A DNA stretch of 8,823 bases from Cytophagales bacterium (GTDB lineage: Bacteria; Bacteroidota; Bacteroidia; Cytophagales; Cyclobacteriaceae), in the NCBI GenBank assembly GCA_003504855.1, contig DNZD01000245.1:1-8823 (forward strand). The letters are read 5' to 3'. A program made the position numbers and the translations under genes. Of the stretch, positions 1-6,591 are shown one piece after another. Each line of letters begins with the position of its first letter. Position 1 is the stretch's first letter. The notes beneath the pieces are model-generated. The model ran no database searches. It was not told where the DNA came from and worked only from the letters and a program-made list of their open reading frames with translations.

Positions 1-171
1 GGAGCTTACGCAGACATAACCGTATTCGATCCGATCCGCATCAACGGCAAGGCTTCGGTAGCCAATCCAAACCAGTTTTCCGATGGCATCGAACTGGTGC
101 TCGTGAACGGCAAGGTGGCGTACCGCGGACAAAAGTTGATGGACTCTGCCGGAATGCCAATCCGCTATTGA
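1..171 (+). CDS. Amidohydrolase, D-aminoacylase type (C-terminal end only)
   Basis: This is the last 56 codons of a gene that begins before the window and ends with TGA at 169-171. The peptide reads GAYADITVFDP, then a stretch containing ANPNQFSDGIELVLVNGK, and ends in GMPIRY. The pattern 'G-x-x-ADI-x-VFDP ... G-I-x-x-V-x-VNG-x-x-x ... G' is the C-terminal beta-sandwich end of amidohydrolase-superfamily N-acyl-D-amino-acid deacylases, in which the strands closing the small domain are made from both ends of the chain. Such enzymes cleave N-acyl-D-amino acids to free D-amino acids and are sometimes exported. The metal-binding residues lie outside the window, so substrate and localisation cannot be judged. 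The next gene follows after 23 bp on the same strand, so read-through is possible, but a metabolic role in the polysaccharide pathway is not evident. It may simply mark the edge of the locus. A related dihydroorotase-like or dipeptidase-like amidohydrolase is the alternative. Confidence 0.75.
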   Translation, partial: GAYADITVFDPIRINGKASVANPNQFSDGIELVLVNGKVAYRGQKLMDSAGMPIRY

Positions 172-194
172 TTGAAAAGGGTATTTTTGCGACC

Positions 195-1487
195 ATGAAG
201 AAGGTACTCATCATCACGTACTACTGGCCGCCCGCAGGAGGGATTGCCGTGCAGCGCACGCTGAAGTTCGTGAAGTACCTCCAGGACTTCGGTTGGATGC
301 CGATCGTGTACACCGTATCTAATGGAGAGTATCCAGAGCACGATCCGGCCCTCGAGCAACAGGTACCGGGCAATGTTACCGTGATCCGCCGCCGCATCTG
401 GGAACCCTATGCATGGTACAAGGCCTTCACGGGAAAGTCAGGCAAGAAAGTCAATCGCGCCAACCTCAAACAAAAGGCAGGAGGTAGCCTCACCGAAAAA
501 ATCTCTTTCTGGATCCGCGGCAACTTCTTCATTCCCGATACACGGCGGTTCTGGATCAAGCCATCCATCACCTTCCTCAGTGATTATCTGCAAAAGGAAA
601 AAGTTGACGCCATCATTTCAACAGGTCCGCCGCACAGCATGCACCTGATAGCACGCGGCGTGTCAAAGAAGAGGAAACTGCCCTGGCTCGCTGACTTCCG
701 TGATCCGTGGACGACCATGGATTACTACAAGGACCTCATGTTAACATCCATGGCCGATGCGCGTCACCGCGAACTCGAACTCGCTGTGCTGAAGGAGGCG
801 TCGTCGGTAGTCGTGGTGGGCAGGTTTATTCAACAGGAGTTCGAAGGTAAGAGCGCCCATCGTGTGCGTGTGATCGCCAATGGGTTTGATACGACTGATT
901 TTGCGACTGAGCCGATTGCTGTTGACAAGACTTTTGCCCTGGTTCATACGGGATCCTTCTTCACTCGCCGCAACCCGGAGTCCTTGTGGAAGGCAATCAG
1001 TGAGTTGAAGTGGGAAGGACACCCTGCTGGTAACGTGCAATTGAAACTTGTAGGACGTGTTGATCCGCCAGTATTGAACTCCATTGAAGCGTTTGGCCTG
1101 TCCGGCAACCTCAACCTCGTCTCCCAGGTGCCCTACAACGAGGTGATCCGCATCATGAAGGCAGCACCGGTGTTGTTATTGCCCATCGATGTATTTGATG
1201 GTTCGAAGTGGGTGCTCACGGGCAAGTTATACGAATACCTCGCTTCAGGTCGTCCCATTGTTTGCATTGGTCCGCTGGACGGCGACGCAGCCGGCGTAGT
1301 GGAAGAGAGCAGGGCGGGGAAGGCATTTGACTTTGGCGATGTCGCCGGATTGAAAGCGCATCTCATTACCTTGCACCAGCAGTTTGTGGCAGGCATACTC
1401 CGGATTGAGGGATCGAAGGTGGATCAGTATTCACGGAAACACCTCACCGGCGAGCTGGCCGACGAACTGAATCGCATCACCGCATGA
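195..1487 (+). CDS. Glycosyltransferase family 4 (GT-B fold)
   Basis: A 430-residue cytoplasmic glycosyltransferase that probably adds one sugar to a lipid-linked oligosaccharide. The N-terminus MKKVLIITYYWPPAGG (residues 1-16) is the first beta strand and glycine loop of the GT-B acceptor domain, as is usual in GT4 enzymes of Bacteroidota surface-glycan loci. ADFRDPW at 166-172 is a conserved element of the same group. The second domain begins near HTGSF (251-255) and carries LVGR (285-288) and the donor-site segment TGKLYEYLASGRPIV (342-356), where the glutamate of the usual EX7E region is present (E347). ATG 195 is preferred because it starts exactly at the beta strand. A TTG at 168 in the same frame would overlap the previous stop and add nine unlikely residues. 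The stop overlaps the epimerase start by ATGA, indicating translational coupling. Donor and acceptor cannot be read from the sequence, but coupling to an epimerase that makes UDP-ManNAc makes that sugar a possible donor. Confidence 0.9.
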   Translation: MKKVLIITYYWPPAGGIAVQRTLKFVKYLQDFGWMPIVYTVSNGEYPEHDPALEQQVPGNVTVIRRRIWEPYAWYKAFTGKSGKKVNRANLKQKAGGSLTEKISFWIRGNFFIPDTRRFWIKPSITFLSDYLQKEKVDAIISTGPPHSMHLIARGVSKKRKLPWLADFRDPWTTMDYYKDLMLTSMADARHRELELAVLKEASSVVVVGRFIQQEFEGKSAHRVRVIANGFDTTDFATEPIAVDKTFALVHTGSFFTRRNPESLWKAISELKWEGHPAGNVQLKLVGRVDPPVLNSIEAFGLSGNLNLVSQVPYNEVIRIMKAAPVLLLPIDVFDGSKWVLTGKLYEYLASGRPIVCIGPLDGDAAGVVEESRAGKAFDFGDVAGLKAHLITLHQQFVAGILRIEGSKVDQYSRKHLTGELADELNRITA

Positions 1488-2635
1488 TCAAATTAGTTAC
1501 GGTAGTAGGGGCGCGTCCCCAGATCATCAAAGCTGCAGCGGTGAACCGCGCCATCCGCACCCAGTTTGCGGACAAGATCCAGGAGATCATCGTTCATACG
1601 GGACAGCACTACGACGAAGGTATGTCGAAGGTATTCTTCGACGAACTTGGATTGCCTAAAGAAGACTATAACCTCGGTGCTGGTTCCGGATCGCATGCCG
1701 TGCAGACGTCGGCTATCATGGTTGGCATCGAAGAGATATTATTGAAAGAGAAGCCCCATGCGTTGCTGTTGTACGGCGACACCAACTCCACGTTGGCGGC
1801 TGCCATTGCAGCGGCGAAGATCCACCTGCCGGTGATTCATGTGGAAGGCGGAGTGCGGTCCTACAACAAAGGTTTCCCCGAAGAGATCAACCGACTCATC
1901 TGCGATCACTTGTCAACCCTCGTGTTTGTGCCGACCCAGCGAGGCGTGGAGAATTTGTACCGTGAAGGTTTTGGTGCCACCAACCGTGCGCCCTATACCA
2001 TTAACAATCCAAAGATTTATTTCTGTGGGGACATCATGTACGACAACAGCCTGCACTTTTCTTCTGTAGCGGCCCGGCGTTCAGATATTCTCACCAAACT
2101 TCAACTTGAGAACAAGAGCTTCAGCCTGGTGACCATGCACCGTCCCAGTAACGTGGATGATCCTGCGGTGCTGGCACAACTCTTCACCACCTTTCACACC
2201 CTCGCTGAGGAGGAAGACACCACGCTGGTGATCCCCCTGCATCCGCGCACGATGAAGTTGTATGAGACGCAAATCGATCGCGCCGTATTTGATAAGGTGA
2301 GAAAGTCATCGCGCCTGCGGATCATTCCGGCGGTTTCATTTCTGGAGATGATCCTGCTGGAGAAGAGTGCTGAGATTATTATGACCGACTCCGGCGGCGT
2401 GCAAAAGGAAGCGTACTACTTCCATCGCCCCTGCGTGATCATGCTGGAAGAAACACCCTGGGTGGAGTTGATTGAGAGCGGCACCGCTTTATTGGCCGGT
2501 TCGGATGGCAAGAAGATCCGCGATGCTTATCAGAAATTGCGCAAGCAAAGTGCTGGTCTGCAATACCCGCCCATCTTCGGCGACGGCAAGGCAGCAGGGT
2601 TTATTTGTGAAAAGATTATCGATAACTTCGGCTGA
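1484..2635 (+). CDS. wecB: UDP-N-acetylglucosamine 2-epimerase, non-hydrolysing
   Basis: A 383-residue cytosolic enzyme that interconverts UDP-GlcNAc and UDP-ManNAc by elimination and re-addition of UDP. Family hallmarks are in order: the N-terminal loop VVGARPQIIK (7-16), HTGQHYDEGM (38-47), YGDTNS (97-102), HVEGGVRS (119-126), FPEEINR (131-137), the MHRPSN segment (218-223), HPRT (253-256) and the nucleotide-binding TDSGGVQKEA (301-310). By alignment to the E. coli enzyme, D99, E121, E134 (or E133) and H219 match the catalytic D95, E117, E131 and H213. Length is normal for the family. The histidine segment reads HRPSN, not the enterobacterial HRRENFG, a variant known in other branches of the family. 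The start is embedded in the preceding GT4 stop (ATGA). No UDP-ManNAc dehydrogenase (WecC) is present here, so ManNAc may be used directly, or its uronic acid may be made by genes outside the window. The gene ends directly against the stop of the opposing acyltransferase. Confidence 0.94.
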   Translation: MIKLVTVVGARPQIIKAAAVNRAIRTQFADKIQEIIVHTGQHYDEGMSKVFFDELGLPKEDYNLGAGSGSHAVQTSAIMVGIEEILLKEKPHALLLYGDTNSTLAAAIAAAKIHLPVIHVEGGVRSYNKGFPEEINRLICDHLSTLVFVPTQRGVENLYREGFGATNRAPYTINNPKIYFCGDIMYDNSLHFSSVAARRSDILTKLQLENKSFSLVTMHRPSNVDDPAVLAQLFTTFHTLAEEEDTTLVIPLHPRTMKLYETQIDRAVFDKVRKSSRLRIIPAVSFLEMILLEKSAEIIMTDSGGVQKEAYYFHRPCVIMLEETPWVELIESGTALLAGSDGKKIRDAYQKLRKQSAGLQYPPIFGDGKAAGFICEKIIDNFG

Positions 2636-2641
2636 TCAGCC
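2630..2641. repeat. Perfect 12-bp palindrome joining two convergent stop codons
   Basis: GGCTGATCAGCC equals its own reverse complement. Its centre lies between 2635 and 2636, exactly where the stop of the epimerase (TGA 2633-2635) meets the stop of the facing LpxD-like gene (TGA read from 2638-2636). No base separates the two genes, and each ends with GGC TGA (Gly-stop). A transcript from either strand could form only a 4-bp stem with a GATC loop, with no U-tract, so this is not a convincing intrinsic terminator. Confidence 0.9.
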
Positions 2642-3583
2642 CAATAGTTTCTTCCGCACCTCCGACCACTTTTTGTATTCGTCCATGCGAATGGCAGGAT
2701 TGCCGATGTAGGTGAGGTTCTCTTCCGTGTTTTTTACGATCACCGCGCCGATGCCCGTCATCGTGTTTTTGCCGACGGTTACTTTGTTGATCACCGAGAC
2801 CGAAGGAGCGATCCAGGAGTTTTCTCCGATGCGGGTGCTGCCGCCGATGAGTGCGTTGGCGATGATAAGCGAGTTGCGTTCGATCACTACGCCGTGGGCG
2901 ATGTGCACAAGGTTATCAATCTTCACGTTCTCGTGGATGACCGTATCCGTCAGCACACCGCGGTCGATGCACGTGTTGTTGTGAATTTCCACCCGGTCGT
3001 GGATGATGACCCTGCCCAGGTGTTGCAGTACTTCGTAGTCGCCAGTTTCATCTTTCTCATAGCCGAAGCCATAATTGCCGATGGTGTTGTGACAGCCGAT
3101 GATGCAGTCCTTGCCGATCTGTGTGCCGGCAAGCAATACCGTGTGGTGCAGGATGGAGGTATTATCGCCAACCACGCAATTCTCTTCGATCACCACGTGA
3201 TGGCCGATGTAGACGTTATTGCCGATGGTGGCGCTGTGATGAACCACAGCCGTTGTTTCGATGCCGGTCTTGCGCTCGGGACGAAACAATTCATTCACCA
3301 TCTGAAAGAAAACCGCTCTCGGATTATCAACGATCAGGAAGTTGGTGAGTGATGTCTTGAGGTATTCGTAGGCTTTGGGCGAGAGGATCAGCAAGCCCAG
3401 GTGCAACGACACCGGGGCGATACCAGGCGCATTCTTGTCATTGACCCAACTGGCTTTGCCGGCCGCTTCAATGCCTTGTGCCTCACCGATGCCGATCACG
3501 CCGTCGATGTGGGCGGAGGTGTTGCCCATGAACTTTCCTTGCGGGAAAAGTTGGATGACCTGATCGAGGGTAATGCGCTTCAT
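2636..3583 (-). CDS. LpxD-like N-acyltransferase (left-handed beta-helix)
   Basis: A 315-residue protein resembling UDP-3-O-acylglucosamine N-acyltransferase (LpxD). Residues 1-100 match the LpxD-type uridine-binding domain, including the DNPRAVFF segment (86-93). Residues 110-285 consist of imperfect hexapeptide repeats with I/V/L at every sixth position, forming a left-handed beta helix that normally trimerises. GNYGFGYEKD (169-178) and CIDRG (205-209) are LpxD-like signatures, and DNLVHIAHGVVI (223-234) carries H230, the likely equivalent of catalytic H239 of E. coli LpxD. The C-terminus GNPAIRMDEYKKW (294-306) is short. ATG 3583 is chosen; a TTG three codons upstream, overlapping the previous stop, is the alternative. 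It lies 5 bp after a PIG-L deacetylase gene, far from any other lipid A gene in this window. A role in re-acylating an amino sugar of the surface glycan is therefore as plausible as a lipid A role. The acyl donor (acyl-ACP or acyl-CoA) is unknown. Confidence 0.82.
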   Translation of the reverse strand: MKRITLDQVIQLFPQGKFMGNTSAHIDGVIGIGEAQGIEAAGKASWVNDKNAPGIAPVSLHLGLLILSPKAYEYLKTSLTNFLIVDNPRAVFFQMVNELFRPERKTGIETTAVVHHSATIGNNVYIGHHVVIEENCVVGDNTSILHHTVLLAGTQIGKDCIIGCHNTIGNYGFGYEKDETGDYEVLQHLGRVIIHDRVEIHNNTCIDRGVLTDTVIHENVKIDNLVHIAHGVVIERNSLIIANALIGGSTRIGENSWIAPSVSVINKVTVGKNTMTGIGAVIVKNTEENLTYIGNPAIRMDEYKKWSEVRKKLLG

Positions 3584-3588
3584 GGAAA

Positions 3589-4221
3589 TCAAATTATCCA
3601 GCGGAGTACTTCAAAAGCTTCGGCGTACGGTGTGCTGATCTGCACCCCGCGTACGGTGGCGAGGGAGCGGATGAAGTTGTCGTTGAAGTAGGTGCGCTGC
3701 TTCTGGCTTTCGTAGGCACCCAATGCTTTTATTTTGTTGTCTACATGGGAAGCTTCCAGTTTGATGAAGCACCCGTTGTTGAACGAAGTGTTGTTCCACG
3801 GCAACTCATATCCCAATACAGATGATTGCTTGAAGGCGCGCAGTCCTTCTTCGGCAATCACCTGATGATCCTGGTGGATATCGCTGCTGGCGGGAAGGAA
3901 TACCAAATCGGGATTGACCTGAGTGCGGATTTTGATCATGTCCTCGAGGATATCCTGGCGGAACTCCTTGAAGCGACGCACATCGTAGTCGAGGAGGATG
4001 AGGTTTTCAGAAGGGATGCCGAGGATCTTTGTTGCCACTTTCACTTCCTTCTCGAGCGTGTCAGGTGGGAGGTGAGCGGGCAGCGAACGCCGACACAGCG
4101 AGAACGCGATATAATAAACTGCTGTGCCTTCGGCGATAAGTCGGGTGATCGTGCCCCCGCAGCCCAGTTCACCGTCGTCGGTGTGGGGTGCCAGTACCAG
4201 GGCGCGCTGTGATTTCTTCAT
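3589..4221 (-). CDS. PIG-L/LmbE family zinc-dependent N-deacetylase
   Basis: A 210-residue cytosolic enzyme of the family that removes acetyl from N-acetylglucosaminyl substrates (GlcNAc-PI in eukaryotes, GlcNAc-inositol for MshB, GlcNAc-malate for BshB). The two signature motifs are intact. APHTDDGELGCGGT (11-24) carries H13, D15 and D16, and HQDH (116-119) carries H116 and H119. By analogy to MshB, H13, D16 and H119 bind zinc, D15 is the general base and H116 stabilises the transition state. The order and length are typical. The gene is the middle one of three on the minus strand: 24 bp after the flippase stop and 5 bp before the acyltransferase. Bacillithiol or mycothiol roles are unlikely in this setting, because no partner genes of those pathways are present and flippase and glycosyltransferases surround it. 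The likely substrate is an N-acetylated nucleotide sugar or lipid-linked sugar, but its identity cannot be read from the sequence. Confidence 0.9.
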   Translation of the reverse strand: MKKSQRALVLAPHTDDGELGCGGTITRLIAEGTAVYYIAFSLCRRSLPAHLPPDTLEKEVKVATKILGIPSENLILLDYDVRRFKEFRQDILEDMIKIRTQVNPDLVFLPASSDIHQDHQVIAEEGLRAFKQSSVLGYELPWNNTSFNNGCFIKLEASHVDNKIKALGAYESQKQRTYFNDNFIRSLATVRGVQISTPYAEAFEVLRWII

Positions 4222-4245
4222 GATCGAAATTTAGCCAAAATGTAG

Positions 4246-5742
4246 TTATGGACGTTTGCCGATGCCGGCCTGACTCAGGAGGGTCTTTACGAGACCATTC
4301 GCATCCGGTGAAACATTCCATCCAAGGATCAGGAATCCATAAGCTATTGTGATCACTACCGACCGCAATGCGATGTCGATAAACACATTGCTTAGTGCAG
4401 GAATCAACCCCTGTGCAAACCACGCCACGGAGGTAATCAAGATCACTTTAATGAATGCGACTGAGAACGGCTGTAACTGAAACTTCGCCCAGATGAAGAC
4501 GAATTTCACCGCGTTGAACAAGATAAACGCCAGTGCCGATCCCAGGGCAGCTCCCTGAATACCATACATCGGGATCAGGATGTTATTTCCCACGATCAGT
4601 GCCACAGCGAGGATCAGGATCAATACAATACTGAATGCATAGTACTTAGAATACACAATGATTTCACTGCTGGGCCCGAACAACATATCCACGAGCTTGC
4701 CAATCCCCACGACCACTACCACATATCGACCTGCTTCATAGATATCTCCTTTGGGCATGATGTGAAAGATGGAGTCGAGGTTGGCCACGACACCCAACAG
4801 CAGGAGTGTGCCGAGGATGAATTGGTTGAGGGCAGTCTTGTGATAGATCTTTTGCACTTCCACCATATCGTTCTTTTCAAACGCACGGGAGATCAACGGC
4901 GATGCCACCTGCGTCATGGCGCGTTTGGGAATCTCAATGACGGTAGCCATGTAGAATGCGATGCTGTAGATCGCGACGGGTGCCAGTCCCAACAACCCCG
5001 CGACCATGATGCTATCCACCTTGCCCACAATGATTAATCCGGCCGTGCCCGCAAAACTCAGGAAACTGAAACGGATCATATCCTTGCGCAGGGAAGGTTC
5101 GATCACGTTGGTATCAAAAGAAAAAGTAAGATGTCCCTGCAGGGCGAGAGCAGCCATGAGGATCAGGAGGCATACCACGTAGATCAGTACTGTGGACATC
5201 ACCAGTTGTGGGAACGAGATGAAGCCTTGCGCATACGCGACAATGGCAACGGCGAGCAGTAGCCGCACAATCACTTCCTTGAGGAGGTTGGGCAGGATGT
5301 TTCGGAGCAGCGATCTGGAATACACTTCCATCAACGTTGTCATCACGGTGATGAAGGCGAGCCAGAGGACGAGGCTGGCATACTGTACAAATTCCTGGGC
5401 GTTGGTCTGAAAGTATCCGAGGATAGGCTGTTCAAACAGGAAGTACACCACCAGGAAGAACCCAAAGGCCACCACTGCCGCGGCGATGATCAGGTTGATG
5501 AAGGTCTGTGACTTTCGGCTGTCGCCGAGGAAGCGTGGGAAGTAGCGGATCACACTTTGGGCCAGACCAAATTGGGCAAACTGGGCCATGAGGATGGCCG
5601 CATCCTGAACGGTACGCATGAGTCCTACCTGGTCGGGAGACAAAAACAACGGATACAGGTACAATAAATTGAGATAACCGATGATCAATCCGACGTACGA
5701 AATGATGGTGGTAGCAATGCTTTGTCGGATGATGACACCCAT
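4246..5742 (-). CDS. Wzx-like polysaccharide flippase (MOP superfamily)
   Basis: A 498-residue integral inner-membrane protein expected to flip undecaprenyl-pyrophosphate-linked oligosaccharide from the cytoplasmic to the periplasmic face. It has about 12 to 14 hydrophobic segments, the clearest near residues 9-33, 82-105, 120-140, 157-175, 181-202, 227-265, 304-322, 339-355, 370-386, 395-417, 430-449 and 458-475. Charged residues cluster between them, for example RYFPRFLGDSRK at 66-77 and SRAFEKND at 285-292. The amphipathic N-terminal helix followed by SYVGLIIGYLN (15-25) and PDQVGLMR (36-43) is typical of the polysaccharide-biosynthesis-protein branch of this superfamily. The substrate cannot be deduced. 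It is the first gene of the three-gene minus-strand unit and starts 60 bp from the divergent methyltransferase gene, so its promoter must lie in that gap or inside the neighbour. Confidence 0.88.
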   Translation of the reverse strand: MGVIIRQSIATTIISYVGLIIGYLNLLYLYPLFLSPDQVGLMRTVQDAAILMAQFAQFGLAQSVIRYFPRFLGDSRKSQTFINLIIAAAVVAFGFFLVVYFLFEQPILGYFQTNAQEFVQYASLVLWLAFITVMTTLMEVYSRSLLRNILPNLLKEVIVRLLLAVAIVAYAQGFISFPQLVMSTVLIYVVCLLILMAALALQGHLTFSFDTNVIEPSLRKDMIRFSFLSFAGTAGLIIVGKVDSIMVAGLLGLAPVAIYSIAFYMATVIEIPKRAMTQVASPLISRAFEKNDMVEVQKIYHKTALNQFILGTLLLLGVVANLDSIFHIMPKGDIYEAGRYVVVVVGIGKLVDMLFGPSSEIIVYSKYYAFSIVLILILAVALIVGNNILIPMYGIQGAALGSALAFILFNAVKFVFIWAKFQLQPFSVAFIKVILITSVAWFAQGLIPALSNVFIDIALRSVVITIAYGFLILGWNVSPDANGLVKTLLSQAGIGKRP

Positions 5743-5802
5743 GGTTATGATGATCTGGCTGCAAAATACTTTATTTGCAAAACATTAGTCGTCCGTCGTG
5801 CC
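5743..5802. promoter_or_regulatory. Divergent intergenic region with small dyad
   Basis: This 60-bp gap separates the starts of the flippase unit (leftward) and the first FkbM methyltransferase (rightward) and is the longest non-coding stretch in the window. It is AT-richer than the genes around it. It holds a near-consensus -7 element on the minus strand (TATTTTG, 5768-5762, with a 1-nt instead of 2-nt spacer), the palindrome TTTGCAAA (5774-5781), and an imperfect dyad with GCAAA/TTTGC arms at 5761-5778. No -33 element with correct spacing was seen on either strand. A promoter is expected from gene layout rather than shown by sequence. Confidence 0.35.
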
Positions 5803-6591
5803 ATGATTTGGGGAAAGCAAGGTTTGCAGTTTGTATTTGAACGCCTCTACAAGGCGGCGTTGCGCGGCATGAACTACGGCAGGGCAAGCGATTACCGGAA
5901 CAATGGCGAATTGGAGGCATTGTCGTGGGTCAAAGATCATCTCCGCAGTCCCAAAGAGGGGCTGGTATTATTTGATGTGGGTGCCAATAAAGGTGAGTTC
6001 AGCCGACGCATCGTTGAGGTGTTTGGAGATCGACCATTCCAATTGTATGCCTTTGAGCCGTCCCGAAAGACATATGCCTATCTTCAGGAGTTTCTCCAAC
6101 ACAAGGAAGGCATACACCTCATCAACCTCGGACTCGGAGAGCGTCCGGACTCGGTGGAATTATATTCCGATCGCGATGGCTCCGGACTGGCATCAGTTTA
6201 TCCGCGCGACCTGGCGTTCAGGAACATTAATTTCAGCAACCACGAGACCATCGAACTCACAACCCTGGACATGTTTTGTGAACAAAATGGGATTGCCCTT
6301 ATTGACTTCCTGAAATTGGATGTGGAAGGACATGAGTTGGCTGTGTTGCGCGGTGGACAGAAAATGTTCTCGTCTGGCCGCGTGAAGATGGTGCAGTTCG
6401 AATTTGGCGGATGCAACATTGACTCCCGCACGTTCTTCAAGGACTACATGAATTTCTTCGCCGCCGACTTTGATGTGTACCGGATACTATCGAATGGTCT
6501 TCGGAGAATAGAGACCTACAACGAACGATTAGAGGTATTTCAATCGGCCAACTACCTCGCTGTCAAAAAAGGACTTGCTAAGACGTCTTAG
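5803..6591 (+). CDS. FkbM family SAM-dependent methyltransferase (first copy)
   Basis: A 262-residue class I methyltransferase of the FkbM/Methyltransf_21 type, a family that O-methylates hydroxyls in polyketides, sugars and other glycans. The SAM-binding motif I is canonical, FDVGANKGEFS (57-67), followed by the acidic loop AFEPS (83-87), the segment TTLDMF (153-158), KLDVEGHE (171-178) with the family's D-V-E-G, and VQFEFGG (197-203). ATG 5803 is taken as the start. An in-frame TTG at 5722 would add 27 residues of low plausibility and run 21 bp into the divergent flippase gene. The gene stands alone on its strand between two divergent or convergent neighbours. Its last 14 bases overlap the end of the other methyltransferase on the opposite strand. 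In a glycan locus it most likely methylates a sugar hydroxyl, but substrate and position are inference. Confidence 0.87.
   Translation: MIWGKQGLQFVFERLYKAALRGMNYGRASDYRNNGELEALSWVKDHLRSPKEGLVLFDVGANKGEFSRRIVEVFGDRPFQLYAFEPSRKTYAYLQEFLQHKEGIHLINLGLGERPDSVELYSDRDGSGLASVYPRDLAFRNINFSNHETIELTTLDMFCEQNGIALIDFLKLDVEGHELAVLRGGQKMFSSGRVKMVQFEFGGCNIDSRTFFKDYMNFFAADFDVYRILSNGLRRIETYNERLEVFQSANYLAVKKGLAKTS
6578..6591. repeat. Perfect 14-bp palindrome forming the overlap of two convergent genes
   Basis: CTAAGACGTCTTAG is identical to its reverse complement and is exactly the overlap between the two methyltransferase genes. Each strand reads AAG ACG TCT TAG, so both proteins end in Lys-Thr-Ser-stop. As RNA it could form a 5-bp stem with an ACGT loop, extended by two G-U pairs on the plus-strand transcript. 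No U-tract follows on either side, so terminator function is only a possibility. Confidence 0.92.

Noticed and set aside
2630..2641. Intrinsic terminator at the epimerase/acyltransferase junction
   Set aside because: The stem is only 4 bp and no T-tract follows on either strand.
2894..3352. 152-codon open frame on the plus strand opposite the LpxD-like gene
   Set aside because: It is an antisense shadow of the hexapeptide-repeat region, where biased codons keep the opposite strand open. The peptide is rich in V, D and A and resembles no family.
3826..4212. 128-codon open frame on the plus strand opposite the PIG-L deacetylase
   Set aside because: The minus-strand protein has intact catalytic motifs; the opposite frame is a shadow with no domain signal.
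5722..5802. TTG start adding 27 residues to the first FkbM methyltransferase
   Set aside because: It would overlap the flippase start, and the added residues look like translated intergenic DNA. ATG 5803 fits better.
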